Shown here: one piece after another, positions 16,819-25,380 of the stretch | Numbering within the stretch: the stretch's first letter is position 1 | Layout of the letters: each line of letters starts with the position of its first letter | Source: JALONH01 sp046329235 | Lineage (GTDB): Bacteria > Bacteroidota > Bacteroidia > Cytophagales > Cytophagaceae | DNA: 64,000 bases | Direction: 5' to 3' | Assembly (NCBI GenBank): GCA_046329235.1 | Contig: JAXLVA010000001.1 | Location: 1,612,001-1,676,000, forward strand | Notes under the pieces: generated by a model | What the model saw: the letters and a program-made list of their open reading frames with translations, nothing else | Databases searched by the model: none | What the model was told of the DNA's origin: nothing | Position numbers and translations under genes: made by a program

Positions 16819-18720
16819 ATGGAGACGACTGAAAAAGTCATTTATTATGTCATCGATTTTGACAGCACTTTTACTCAAGTAGAAGCTTTGGATGAATTGG
16901 CTGCCATATCATTAGCTAGTGATCCAAAGAAAAATGAAATCATTCAACAAATCATCGATTTAACTAATAGTGGCATGGAGGGTAAGAGCTCCTTCGCTGA
17001 CAATCTTCAAAAAAGATTACAATTGGTTAAAGCTAACAAATCACACCTTCCGAAGTTAATTGAAACTCTTAAAGGAAAGGTTTCTGCATCTGTTATTCGT
17101 AATAAAGCATTCTTCTCCGAATTTAAGGAGCAAATCTATATTGTATCCGCAGGGTTCAAAGAATTCATTGTGCCTGTAGTAAAAGACTTCGGTATTCCTG
17201 AAAGTCACGTGATGGCTAATACCTTCCTATTTGACAACGATGGAAACATTGTAGGTTGTGACACCAACAATCCATTAAGTCAAGACAAAGGTAAAATCAA
17301 GTTAATGCAACAAGTAAAACTTGATGGCGACGTACACGTGATTGGTGATGGCTATACAGATTATGAAATCAGAGAAGCAGGCTTAGCTACTAAGTTCTAC
17401 GCTTTCACGGAGAATGTATCTAGAGCAAGTGTTACTGCTAAAGCTGACACCATCGCTCCTAGCTTTGACGAAGTTTTATTCCAAGAAAAACTACCTAGAG
17501 CTATCTCCTACCCTAAGAATAGAATTAAAGTATTATTACTTGAAAACGTTCATGCGGAAGCTAAACGTTTATTCAATCTAGAAGGCTACACAATTGAGGT
17601 GGTACCTTCCGCGATGGAAGAAGAAGAATTGATTGAAAAAATCAAAGACGTATCGATCATCGGTATTCGCTCAAAAACGAACATTACAGCTAAAGTATTA
17701 GAGAATGCAAACAAGCTAATTGCCATAGGTGCATTCTGTATCGGGACTAACCAAATTGATTTGAAAGCTGCTGTTAAAAAAGGTGTAGCAGTATTCAACG
17801 CTCCATTCAGCAACACTCGTAGTGTGGTTGAATTAGCGATTGGTGAAATCATCATGCTTTACCGCAGAACATTAGAGAAGAGTATGCAAATGCATACCGG
17901 TAAGTGGGATAAATCCGCTAACAACTCTTTTGAAATCCGTGGTAAGAAATTAGGTTTAGTTGGTTATGGTAACATCGGTACTCAATTATCAGTAGTAGCT
18001 GAAGCGTTGGGTATGGAAGTTTACTATTACGATATCGTTGAACGCTTATCTCTTGGTAATGCTAAAAAATGTAACTCTTTAAAAGAATTACTAAGCATTG
18101 CAGATGTTGTTTCATTACACATCGACGGTAGAGCTTCTAACAAGAACTTAATAGGTAAAGAAGAGTTTGCTATGATGAAAGATGGTGTCATCTTCTTAAA
18201 CTTAGCACGCGGACCGGTTGTAGACCTAGAGGCATTAGTAGAGAACCTAAAATCAGGTAAAATATTAGGTGCCGGATTAGATGTATTCCCTTACGAACCT
18301 AAAAACAATGCGGAAGAATTCATCAACGTTGTAAGAGGCTTACCAAACGTAATTCTTACTCCACATATTGGTGGTTCTACTGAAGAAGCTCAATTCAACA
18401 TTGGAAACTTTGTACCTAGTCGTATCATCGATTATATCAACAATGGGACTACGCTTCATAGCGTAAACTTCCCTAACATTCAGTTACCTGAATTACATGA
18501 TGCACATCGATTCATGCACTTACATGAAAACCAACCTGGCGTATTAGCACAGCTGAACAACATTTTTGCTAAACACAACATTAATATTTTAGGTCAATAC
18601 CTTAAAACAAATGAACAAGTTGGTTATGTAATTACAGATGTTGCAACTGAGTATGACAAAGAAGCACTGAAGGAATTAAAAAACATACCTGGAACGATAC
18701 GTTTCCGACAACTATATTAA
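16819..18720 (+). CDS. Phosphoserine phosphatase-phosphoglycerate dehydrogenase fusion (SerB-SerA)
   Basis: This 633-aa protein joins two enzymes of serine synthesis. Residues 1-215 are an HAD phosphatase of the SerB type: DFDST with Asp13 and Asp15, Ser in YIVSAGF, Lys in DKGKIKL, and IGDGYTDYE with Asp177/Asp181. Residues 230-550 are 3-phosphoglycerate dehydrogenase: NAPFSNTRSVVELA, the NAD loop GYGNIG (382-387), catalytic Arg in LNLARGPVVD, Glu in DVFPYEP and His in TPHIGGSTEEAQ. Residues 555-633 are an ACT domain, the usual serine sensor. It would catalyse the first and last steps. Similar fusions occur in other Bacteroidota. The next gene supplies the middle step, and a terminator lies between them. 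Confidence 0.9.
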   Translation: METTEKVIYYVIDFDSTFTQVEALDELAAISLASDPKKNEIIQQIIDLTNSGMEGKSSFADNLQKRLQLVKANKSHLPKLIETLKGKVSASVIRNKAFFSEFKEQIYIVSAGFKEFIVPVVKDFGIPESHVMANTFLFDNDGNIVGCDTNNPLSQDKGKIKLMQQVKLDGDVHVIGDGYTDYEIREAGLATKFYAFTENVSRASVTAKADTIAPSFDEVLFQEKLPRAISYPKNRIKVLLLENVHAEAKRLFNLEGYTIEVVPSAMEEEELIEKIKDVSIIGIRSKTNITAKVLENANKLIAIGAFCIGTNQIDLKAAVKKGVAVFNAPFSNTRSVVELAIGEIIMLYRRTLEKSMQMHTGKWDKSANNSFEIRGKKLGLVGYGNIGTQLSVVAEALGMEVYYYDIVERLSLGNAKKCNSLKELLSIADVVSLHIDGRASNKNLIGKEEFAMMKDGVIFLNLARGPVVDLEALVENLKSGKILGAGLDVFPYEPKNNAEEFINVVRGLPNVILTPHIGGSTEEAQFNIGNFVPSRIIDYINNGTTLHSVNFPNIQLPELHDAHRFMHLHENQPGVLAQLNNIFAKHNINILGQYLKTNEQVGYVITDVATEYDKEALKELKNIPGTIRFRQLY

Positions 18721-18728
18721 TTGATATA

Positions 18729-18755
18729 AAGAGTCGCTTGTGCGACTCTTTTTTA
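18729..18755 (+). terminator. Terminator or attenuator between serBA and serC
   Basis: AAGAGTCGC (18729-18737) pairs perfectly with GCGACTCTT (18742-18750) around TTGT, followed by a T-run. An ATG at 18740 lies inside this hairpin and is therefore not a credible start for the next gene. Confidence 0.88.
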
Positions 18756-18778
18756 TTCTCACAATAAAACTAACGAAA

Positions 18779-19870
18779 GTGGCAAACAATAAAATTTATT
18801 TTACTCCGGGTCCTTCTGAATTATACCCTACTGTAAGAAAACATATTGAAACAGCATTAGATGAAAAGATAGGTGTTATATCTCACCGTAGTAAAACGTT
18901 CATCGACTTATATAAAAATACAACTGACAACCTTCGTAAACTTTTACAATTACCGGATAACTTCCAGATTCTATATCTTTCCTCTGCCACAGAGATATGG
19001 GAACGTATTATCCAAAATGCTGTAGAGAAAAAAACATTCCATTTAGTAAATGGCTCTTTCTCTAAAAGATTCTATGAATTTTCAGGAGAGTTAGGTAAAG
19101 AGGCTTATAAAATTGAATCAAAATTAGGTGAAGGATTTTATCCGAAAGACATCACCGTTCCGGCAGATGCAGAGATTGTATGTATCACACATAATGAAAC
19201 TTCTACAGGTGTATCTATGCCGGTGGAAGATATTAATACTTTTAAAGCTAAAAATCCTAATGCTCTAATCTATGTGGATGCGGTTTCTTCTTTACCCTAC
19301 CCTGCATTAGATTATTCTAAAATCGACTCCGTGTTTTTCTCTGTTCAAAAATGTTTTGGATTACCTGCCGGTCTTGGCGTTTGGATTCTTAACGACAGAG
19401 TAATTGCTCGCGCAGAAGAGTTAAGTAAAAAAGGAGTTGGAATAGGCACTTACCATACGATTCCTTCATTATTAAGCAAAGCAGTTGCACATCAAACTCC
19501 GGAAACACCTAATGTGTTAAGCATATTCTTACTTGGTAAAGTAGTGGAAGACATGTTAAGCAAAGGTGGTGCTGATGCATTACGTAAAGAAACTGAAGCG
19601 AAAGCAAAACTAGTTTACGACTATGCAGCTACTAGCAAAGTATTTTCAAATGGTGTAGAAGACGCTCGTTTACGTTCACAAACCACCATTGTACTAAATA
19701 CCACCATGCCACCGGCTGAGGTAAATAAAATTCTTGAACCATATAACATGGCGATTGGCGCCGGTTATGGTAGCAAAAAAGAATCTCAGATTAGAATTGC
19801 CAACTTCCCTGCACATAGTGTAGAGCAAATGAAACAGTTGGTAGAAGTATTAAAAGAAAAAATCGGATAA
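18779..19870 (+). CDS. Class V aminotransferase, SerC-like phosphoserine aminotransferase
   Basis: The 363-aa product begins at GTG 18779 (ANNKIYFTPGPSELYP); an upstream ATG lies within a terminator hairpin. It is a PLP fold-type I enzyme of class V: TPGPSELYP substrate loop, ITHNETSTGVSMP, YVDAVSSLP, and the Schiff-base Lys191 in FFSVQKCFGLPAGLG. The family also includes alanine-glyoxylate aminotransferases. Its place after the SerB-SerA fusion argues for 3-phosphohydroxypyruvate to phosphoserine. Together the two genes would encode all three steps from 3-phosphoglycerate to serine. It is followed after 2 bp by a MaoC hydratase gene. Confidence 0.85.
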   Translation: MANNKIYFTPGPSELYPTVRKHIETALDEKIGVISHRSKTFIDLYKNTTDNLRKLLQLPDNFQILYLSSATEIWERIIQNAVEKKTFHLVNGSFSKRFYEFSGELGKEAYKIESKLGEGFYPKDITVPADAEIVCITHNETSTGVSMPVEDINTFKAKNPNALIYVDAVSSLPYPALDYSKIDSVFFSVQKCFGLPAGLGVWILNDRVIARAEELSKKGVGIGTYHTIPSLLSKAVAHQTPETPNVLSIFLLGKVVEDMLSKGGADALRKETEAKAKLVYDYAATSKVFSNGVEDARLRSQTTIVLNTTMPPAEVNKILEPYNMAIGAGYGSKKESQIRIANFPAHSVEQMKQLVEVLKEKIG

Positions 19871-19872
19871 TT

Positions 19873-20277
19873 ATGTATAACGTAGGCGACTCATACGAAC
19901 ACACATTCAACTTTACTCAAGAGCAAGTTAATCAATTTGCTGAGTTATCCGGTGACAAAAACCCGATTCACTTAGATGCAGAATATGCTGCTAAAACACC
20001 TTTTAAGAAACCTATTGTGCATGGTATCTTTTCAATGGCTGTTATCTCCAAAGTGATGGGCATGGAATTTCCAGGGGAAGGAACTATATACTTAAAACAA
20101 TTAGTCGAGTTCAAACGACCTATTTATATGGACACTACATACAAAGTAGTTACGGTATTCAAAGAGGTAAATAGAGACAAACATACAGCTGTAGTTCAAA
20201 CAAATATTTTAGATGCCACCACCGGTAAAGTACATTTACAAGGTGAAGCTACGATCATGCATCCAACCAAAATATAA
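19873..20277 (+). CDS. MaoC-like (R)-specific enoyl-CoA hydratase
   Basis: This 134-aa single hot-dog protein carries the hydratase-2 motif FAELSGDKNPIHLDAEYA with catalytic Asp28 and His33, then FKKPIVHGIFSMAVI. PhaJ-type enzymes hydrate trans-2-enoyl-CoA to (R)-3-hydroxyacyl-CoA. A role in fatty acid turnover is likely. The substrate chain length cannot be read. It sits between serC (2-bp gap) and the bestrophin-like gene, sharing one base of its TAA with the next ATG, so translation is probably coupled. Confidence 0.88.
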   Translation: MYNVGDSYEHTFNFTQEQVNQFAELSGDKNPIHLDAEYAAKTPFKKPIVHGIFSMAVISKVMGMEFPGEGTIYLKQLVEFKRPIYMDTTYKVVTVFKEVNRDKHTAVVQTNILDATTGKVHLQGEATIMHPTKI

Positions 20278-21143
20278 TGGTACGTTTAGAATACATTAAG
20301 CTTTGGTTTCAGTTCAAAAAGAACTTAGTAAACCGCCTAGGACCTGGTTTTTTATTAATTTCTGTGATATCAGCAGCGTTGATTGTATTACACACAAGTA
20401 GTACAATTTACCATGATTTCAATATGAAAATTAGCGCTGCGCTACCCGGCTATATGGGAGCTGCTCTAGGTTTGCTTTTAGTATTCAGAAACAATACAGC
20501 ATATGACAAATGGTGGGAAGCTAGAAAAGAAGTAGGCTCCCTAGTCAACACCAGTCGAAATGTAGCTTTAACAATTAATGCCCTTCTTCCGGAAAACAGT
20601 CCAATTCGACAAGAATTCGGTCAATTAATTATCGCATTTGTATATAGCTTAAAAGCCCATCTTCGTGATCAAAAAGACGACGAATGCTTACAAGAACTTC
20701 CTGAAAAATACAGAAGTATGATTCAAAAAGCTCAGCATCGTCCGAATATCATATGTAACATAATGATGCATAAGATTGAGCTATTACAAGAGCAAAAAGT
20801 AATTTCTGATATTCAGCAATCTGTATTAATAGAGAAAATACAGCTTTTAATAGATATTTTAGGAAAATGTGAAAGAATAAAAAACACACCAATTCCGATG
20901 GCATATATGATTTTGTTGAAATTTTTTATTAATATATATGTTATTATCCTCCCTTTTACTTTGGTGGATGATATCGGATGGTTTGCCATTCCTATTATTT
21001 GGCTTTTATACTACTTATTAATGAGTATTGTGATTACTGCCGAAGAAATAGATGAACCATTCGGAAATGATTTAAACGATTTAGCAATGGATAAAATATC
21101 CAATAATATTCGTTTAAATGTGATAGAGATTATCTCTACATAA
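20277..21143 (+). CDS. Bestrophin-like anion channel family protein
   Basis: This 288-aa membrane protein matches the bestrophin/UPF0187 family. A first helix lies near residues 20-40 (GPGFLLISVISAALIVL). The family core follows (AALPGYMGAALGLLLVFRNNTAYDKWWEARKEVGSLVNTSRN), then two C-terminal helices near 205-250 and the acidic end AEEIDEPFGNDLNDL. Bacterial bestrophins form pentameric channels; ion selectivity is not deducible here. The start overlaps the MaoC stop. The histidine kinase gene begins 5 bp later, so the four genes from serC appear to be one unit. Confidence 0.88.
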   Translation: MVRLEYIKLWFQFKKNLVNRLGPGFLLISVISAALIVLHTSSTIYHDFNMKISAALPGYMGAALGLLLVFRNNTAYDKWWEARKEVGSLVNTSRNVALTINALLPENSPIRQEFGQLIIAFVYSLKAHLRDQKDDECLQELPEKYRSMIQKAQHRPNIICNIMMHKIELLQEQKVISDIQQSVLIEKIQLLIDILGKCERIKNTPIPMAYMILLKFFINIYVIILPFTLVDDIGWFAIPIIWLLYYLLMSIVITAEEIDEPFGNDLNDLAMDKISNNIRLNVIEIIST

Positions 21144-21148
21144 CCACA

Positions 21149-23161
21149 TTGAACATGGGTATACTTTTCAGAAAGGTCATATCATTCTGTATTTTATTTT
21201 TTCTCATAACACAGTTAGGTTATGCTGAGAAAAGCATGTATTATTTTTTTACGGAGAAAGAAATCTCTAACGAAAAAGTACTAGAGCGATTCAAAACAGG
21301 GGATTCTGATTTATATCCTAGTTCCATAATCAATCTTAACTTTACAGACTCATCCGCATATTGGTTATACATACCTCCTATTTCAATTAATGAAGAGGCA
21401 CATTACTTCATTAATCAAAATTCAGGATTTGATTCTATTGTTGTATATCAGTTAATCAATAATGAATTAACTCAAATTGACGAGTTTGGGTTAAAAGTTA
21501 AATACAAGAAGAATATCAATAACCCTAATTATTACTCTTATGATTTGAGTTACAACGAACATTATTTTATTAAATACAAAAATGCTTCTAGAGCAGGTGT
21601 ATCGTTTGATATTTTTTCCTATCAAGAATTAATACATTTTCTAACTATAGAAAAGCTAAAGACCGGAATTTATTGGGGCTTTTTATTAATCATGGCCATT
21701 ATGGTATTGATGTTTTACAGTCAGGTTAAAGAGCCCATCTATATAGCTTATTTCGGATTTATTGTAGGTTTGTTTTTAATTAGTTTTAGTATTAGAGGCT
21801 ATACTTACGCAGTATTTTTTCCCAATCATCCGGAATGGAATTATTATAGATATGGAATCATTGCACTAAGCGCTAGTTTCACTGTTTGGTTTGTATATTA
21901 TTTTTTGGATGTAAAAAAATACTATCCCCCTTTAGCAAAATTATATAAATACCTTTTTGCAGGCTTTACATCAATTTTTGTTTTCAATTTCTTCAGTACT
22001 CCAGATCGTACACTATATTTTATACAATTAGTAGGTTTAATTCAAGTTACTACATTTCTAACAACAGCAATTATAGTATATCGAAAAGGTAATAACATGG
22101 CTATATTTTTCATTGTAGGATGGATAACCTATTTATCTGCATCTATTTATTTGTCTCTCGCAACACTAAAATTAGCACCCACATTCAAATGGACTAATTA
22201 TTCATTAGAATACGCTTCTGCTATTGAAATAGCCTTCTTCTCTTTTGCCATCGCTGAACGATTCAAGAACTATAAGTTTGCAGAAGCTCTTAAACAAAAA
22301 GAATTAATCAATGTATTACAGGAACGCGAAATTCTTTTAAATCTTCAAAATGAAAACCTAGAGAATGAAGTAAAAAGAAGAACAGAGGAAATACATAATC
22401 AAAACTTACAACTTCAACATTTGAATAAAGACCTAAATCTTATAGTTGAAGACAGGACTACCGATTTAAAAAAATCTCTTTTAGACAAAGAGAACACTAA
22501 TAATCAATTACAACAATTCACCTATATCACCTCGCACAATCTAAGAGGACCAATTGCAAGTTTAAAAGGGTTAATGAATCTATACCACCATAGTACTGAC
22601 CCGGCAGAAAAAGAACATTTAGTGAATAAACTAGGAGAAGTAATTGAAACAATGAATTTGGTTCTTACGGATTTAAATGATATTCTCACTCAAAAAGACA
22701 TTGCTTCTCAACCAAAAGAAGAAATAAACATAAAAGAATTAGTTCAAGAAATCCGTAGCTTATTAAACTACAACGACTATCATATCCATTTTGATTTACA
22801 GAACACGAGTCCTATCATTGGTATTCGAGCATTTTTCCATAGCATCTTATACAACATCATAAGCAATGCTATTAAATATAAAAAAGAAAATCAGTTAGCA
22901 GAAATCTCCATCTCTTCTTACGAAGAACGCAACAAGCTCTTTATTAAAATTGCTGACAATGGAATTGGTATCGACCTAAAGAAACACTCGGAAAAGATTT
23001 TCGGGTTCTACAAACGCTTCAATCAAGTAGTAGAAGGTAAAGGTATAGGTCTATTTATTACTAAAACCCAAATAGAATTGATGGGCGGAAAAATTTCGGT
23101 AGATTCTACACCAAACATAGGAACTACATTTACTATAGAACTACCGATTATAAGACTTTAA
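21149..23161 (+). CDS. 7TM-DISM membrane sensor histidine kinase
   Basis: In order, this 670-aa protein shows a signal sequence, an extracytoplasmic beta domain (about 25-165, 7TMR-DISMED2-like, with SSAYWLYIPP), a seven-helix 7TMR-DISM region (about 175-375), a long coiled coil (375-450), and the kinase core. The H-box is YITSHNLRGPIASLKGL with His463. The ATPase has the N-box NIISNAIKYK, DNGIG, and GKGIGLFI. No receiver domain or response regulator gene lies next to it, so it is an orphan kinase. DISM domains are thought to sense carbohydrates or small ligands, and the signal here is unknown. It converges on the aminotransferase gene 3 bp away. Confidence 0.92.
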   Translation: MNMGILFRKVISFCILFFLITQLGYAEKSMYYFFTEKEISNEKVLERFKTGDSDLYPSSIINLNFTDSSAYWLYIPPISINEEAHYFINQNSGFDSIVVYQLINNELTQIDEFGLKVKYKKNINNPNYYSYDLSYNEHYFIKYKNASRAGVSFDIFSYQELIHFLTIEKLKTGIYWGFLLIMAIMVLMFYSQVKEPIYIAYFGFIVGLFLISFSIRGYTYAVFFPNHPEWNYYRYGIIALSASFTVWFVYYFLDVKKYYPPLAKLYKYLFAGFTSIFVFNFFSTPDRTLYFIQLVGLIQVTTFLTTAIIVYRKGNNMAIFFIVGWITYLSASIYLSLATLKLAPTFKWTNYSLEYASAIEIAFFSFAIAERFKNYKFAEALKQKELINVLQEREILLNLQNENLENEVKRRTEEIHNQNLQLQHLNKDLNLIVEDRTTDLKKSLLDKENTNNQLQQFTYITSHNLRGPIASLKGLMNLYHHSTDPAEKEHLVNKLGEVIETMNLVLTDLNDILTQKDIASQPKEEINIKELVQEIRSLLNYNDYHIHFDLQNTSPIIGIRAFFHSILYNIISNAIKYKKENQLAEISISSYEERNKLFIKIADNGIGIDLKKHSEKIFGFYKRFNQVVEGKGIGLFITKTQIELMGGKISVDSTPNIGTTFTIELPIIRL

Positions 23162-23164
23162 TTA

Positions 23165-24475
23165 TTAATTAGCGCTTTTCAGATACGCTACAATTGAATC
23201 TCTAATATCTGTAAAGGTTTTTCTTAACAGTTCTTCATTTTCCTCCAATAATGTAACACGGAATCCTTTTAAGTCCGAGCAAAAAGACGATATTGGAACT
23301 ACACAAATACCTTTTGCACCTAATAGATAATAAACAAATCGCTTATCTAAATCTATTCCCGGTTCAGCCACCCACTTTTCAACCAACGCTCTATTCGGAT
23401 CACTCTCTATAGGCAACGTTTGACGGTCATTTAATACACCCTCTTTAAATACAATCGTATTGTAGAACGCACCATAGGTTGGGTTGAATCTTAATTGTGG
23501 TACTTGCCCTAAGATATCGGAGATAATTTGACTTCTTCTACCAATCTTATCATTTAACTCTTTACGATAAGGTAAATATCTCGGATCAGACATAATTTTA
23601 GGAATCGCTAATTGAGGCAAAGTGGTAGAACACACCTCAATCATTTTTGCATTATCCAATGCTGAACAGAATTTATCAAAATCTACATCTTTACCACGGT
23701 TGTAGTATTCCATCCATCCACAACGAGAACCCGGCCATGGAAACTCTTTGGATATACCTTTCATGGCAATTCCGGGAACATCTTCAATTACTTCCGCTAG
23801 AGAATATGCTTTTGCTCCGTTGTAAGTGATGTTTAAATAAATCTCATCACTTAAAATAAATAGATTAAACTCTTTAGCAATCTGTACTATCTTCTTCATC
23901 ACATCCAGTGGATACACCATACCTGTGGGGTTATCCGGATTGATGATTAGAATACCTATGATATTCGGATTGTATTTTACTTTATTATATAAATCATCTA
24001 AATCAGGATACCAATGGTTATCCGGATCTAATTTATAAGTCAATGGTTCTTGATGAGCGTGTGCCGCCTCTGCTGAAGAGTGTGTAGAATACGCAGGTGA
24101 CGGACCAATCACACGAAGATTAGAATTGATAAATTGATATGCCTTAGCAATCGCATCCCCTAATCCATTAAAGAATAATATATCGTCTGCCTTAATTTGT
24201 GCTCCACCTTTTTGGTTATTCAAATCGGCTAAGAAACGGCGAGTTTCAATAACCCCTTTGGATGGACAATAGCTATATGAGGCATTATCTTTAGCTAAAT
24301 CAGAAATAATATCACGCATCCACTCCGGCACTACATTGTGCTTACGAATAGGATCCCCAATATTCTCCCAGGTAATTTCTTGACCATTACGGTTGATTAA
24401 GTCTGCCTTCTTTACGATTTCTCGAATTTCGTAACTTAATTCTTTAGCTCCTTCACTTAGTATTTTATGACGCAT
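23165..24475 (-). CDS. Class I/II PLP-dependent aminotransferase
   Basis: This 436-aa fold-type I aminotransferase has the pattern NPDNPTGMVYP, SDEIYLNITY, the Schiff-base Lys243 in MKGISKEFPWPGSRCGW, and a C-terminal substrate Arg region (FRVTLLEE). The length is slightly above the usual 390-410. The family holds aspartate, alanine and aromatic aminotransferases; the substrate cannot be decided. There is no obvious operon partner: it converges with the histidine kinase and diverges from the SAM riboswitch unit. Confidence 0.85.
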   Translation of the reverse strand: MRHKILSEGAKELSYEIREIVKKADLINRNGQEITWENIGDPIRKHNVVPEWMRDIISDLAKDNASYSYCPSKGVIETRRFLADLNNQKGGAQIKADDILFFNGLGDAIAKAYQFINSNLRVIGPSPAYSTHSSAEAAHAHQEPLTYKLDPDNHWYPDLDDLYNKVKYNPNIIGILIINPDNPTGMVYPLDVMKKIVQIAKEFNLFILSDEIYLNITYNGAKAYSLAEVIEDVPGIAMKGISKEFPWPGSRCGWMEYYNRGKDVDFDKFCSALDNAKMIEVCSTTLPQLAIPKIMSDPRYLPYRKELNDKIGRRSQIISDILGQVPQLRFNPTYGAFYNTIVFKEGVLNDRQTLPIESDPNRALVEKWVAEPGIDLDKRFVYYLLGAKGICVVPISSFCSDLKGFRVTLLEENEELLRKTFTDIRDSIVAYLKSAN

Positions 24476-24618
24476 GCGATAGTAAAATAATCTGCGAATA
24501 TACTAAACTTGAGCGTGTTTTTATGAACGTCGTGAACTTAGTATGCATTGAAAAACAATCGATCTTAAACAGAACAATATTTGGCATGTTAAATATTTTA
24601 AAATATTTTCAGAATTTT

Positions 24619-24639
24619 ATTTTGTTTTAAAAACAAAAT
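24619..24639. repeat. Perfect 10-bp inverted repeat upstream of the riboswitch
   Basis: ATTTTGTTTT (24619-24628) and AAAACAAAAT (24630-24639) flank one central A. It lies 30 bp before the riboswitch, where a promoter is expected. It may be an operator or simply A/T-rich chance. Confidence 0.4.
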
Positions 24640-24668
24640 ATCTCATATTTACATCACCAAACTTTTAT

Positions 24669-24777
24669 AGTCTGGTTTATAAAGAACGAAGGGAGAGATT
24701 AGGCTCTAAGAACTTCTGGCAACCTGCAAGGCAAGGTGCCCCATCCTACCCATGTTGGACCCATAAACTTTAGACCA
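24669..24777 (+). promoter_or_regulatory. SAM-I-type riboswitch
   Basis: The aptamer core is recognisable. P1 is GTCT-GTTTAT (24670-24680) with ATAAAC-AGAC (24763-24775). P2 is GAAG/CTTC with GGGA and AAGAA kink-turn bases. The invariant stretch CTGGCAACC (24716-24724) is followed by a short P3 (TGC-AAG-GCA), then AAGGTGC (24733-24739) and ATCC...GGA for P4. These are the conserved bases of the SAM-I family. P1 ends 4 bases before the ATG at 24780, so ligand binding would close P1 against the start region and control translation. The ligand is inferred from the family. Confidence 0.85.
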
Positions 24778-24779
24778 TT

Positions 24780-25013
24780 ATGACAAATTGCAAATTTGAC
24801 TTCCTAACCTTTAAGTTTAACCGCTTAACCCCTCCGGCCACTCCTTTCATCACAAGCTCTGTAGGCTATTATGTTTTACGCAGAATCCCTTCTAAAGAAT
24901 TCAATATCGTAAAACCTCAAACATCCTTAAGAGACATTAACATTGAGATTGCCGGAGCTATCACTCAATTTCATTACAGCGACAACAAAACTTACTCTAT
25001 CACTTTCAACTAA
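24780..25013 (+). CDS. Small protein of unknown function under a SAM riboswitch
   Basis: This is a 77-aa protein beginning MTNCKFDFLTFKFNRLTPPATPF and ending QFHYSDNKTYSITFN. There is no signal peptide, no membrane helix and no family that I recognise. The composition is mixed, with basic residues in the first third and beta-prone segments (SSVGYYVLRR, INIEIAGAITQFHYS). The ATG is 4 bases past the riboswitch P1 stem and the stop is 11 bases before a strong terminator, so it is the only gene of this transcript. SAM-I riboswitches normally control methionine or SAM genes, so a role in that metabolism is an inference from control alone. It could also be a leader peptide left after loss of a downstream gene. 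Confidence 0.75.
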   Translation: MTNCKFDFLTFKFNRLTPPATPFITSSVGYYVLRRIPSKEFNIVKPQTSLRDINIEIAGAITQFHYSDNKTYSITFN

Positions 25014-25024
25014 GTGATACGTAC

Positions 25025-25072
25025 AAAGATACGTACAACTCACACCTGTACGTATCTTTCATTTATTTTTTA
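25025..25072 (+). terminator. Terminator closing the riboswitch transcript
   Basis: AAAGATACGTACA (25025-25037) pairs perfectly over 13 bp with TGTACGTATCTTT (25047-25059), followed by CATTTATTTTTT. It separates the 77-aa gene from the next small gene. Confidence 0.88.
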
Positions 25073-25088
25073 TACCTTAGTACAAGTT

Positions 25089-25373
25089 ATGTCTTCCTCT
25101 TTAGATGATATGCCGGCTTATGAGCACTTTCAAGATGCACTAGATGCAATGGCATCTGTTTATTCTGTTAGCGCTGTAGAAAAATCGATTATCAACGAGT
25201 GGATTGAGTACATCACTTTTACCTTATGTATATCTACTCCTGAAGGAATAACCGTTGAAATCTGGGATAAGTATATAAACAATGATTCCGAGAAAAAAAC
25301 AATCTTGGGGGCTTTTCTACAATTTATAAATCAATCAAGAGAACTTCATTTAAAATTCAACCACCTACTATAA
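25089..25373 (+). CDS. Hypothetical small protein upstream of toxin-antitoxin pair
   Basis: The 94-aa product starts at ATG 25089 (MSSSLDDMPAYEHF). The frame is open from 25014, but that extension lies within a terminator hairpin and is unlikely to be translated. It looks helical (YEHFQDALDAMASVYSV, VEKSIINEWIEYITFTL, KTILGAFLQFINQSRELHLKF), with no signal or membrane segment. I recognise no family. It ends 7 bp before the antitoxin gene on the same strand and could belong to that unit. Confidence 0.6.
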   Translation: MSSSLDDMPAYEHFQDALDAMASVYSVSAVEKSIINEWIEYITFTLCISTPEGITVEIWDKYINNDSEKKTILGAFLQFINQSRELHLKFNHLL

Positions 25374-25380
25374 GACTTTT

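Noticed and set aside
18740..18778. Upstream ATG for the SerC-like gene
   Set aside because: The ATG is inside a perfect terminator hairpin, and the added residues (RLFFILTIKLTK) do not resemble the family; GTG at 18779 fits.
25014..25088. 25-codon N-terminal extension of the 94-aa protein
   Set aside because: It overlaps the 13-bp terminator hairpin that ends the riboswitch transcript.
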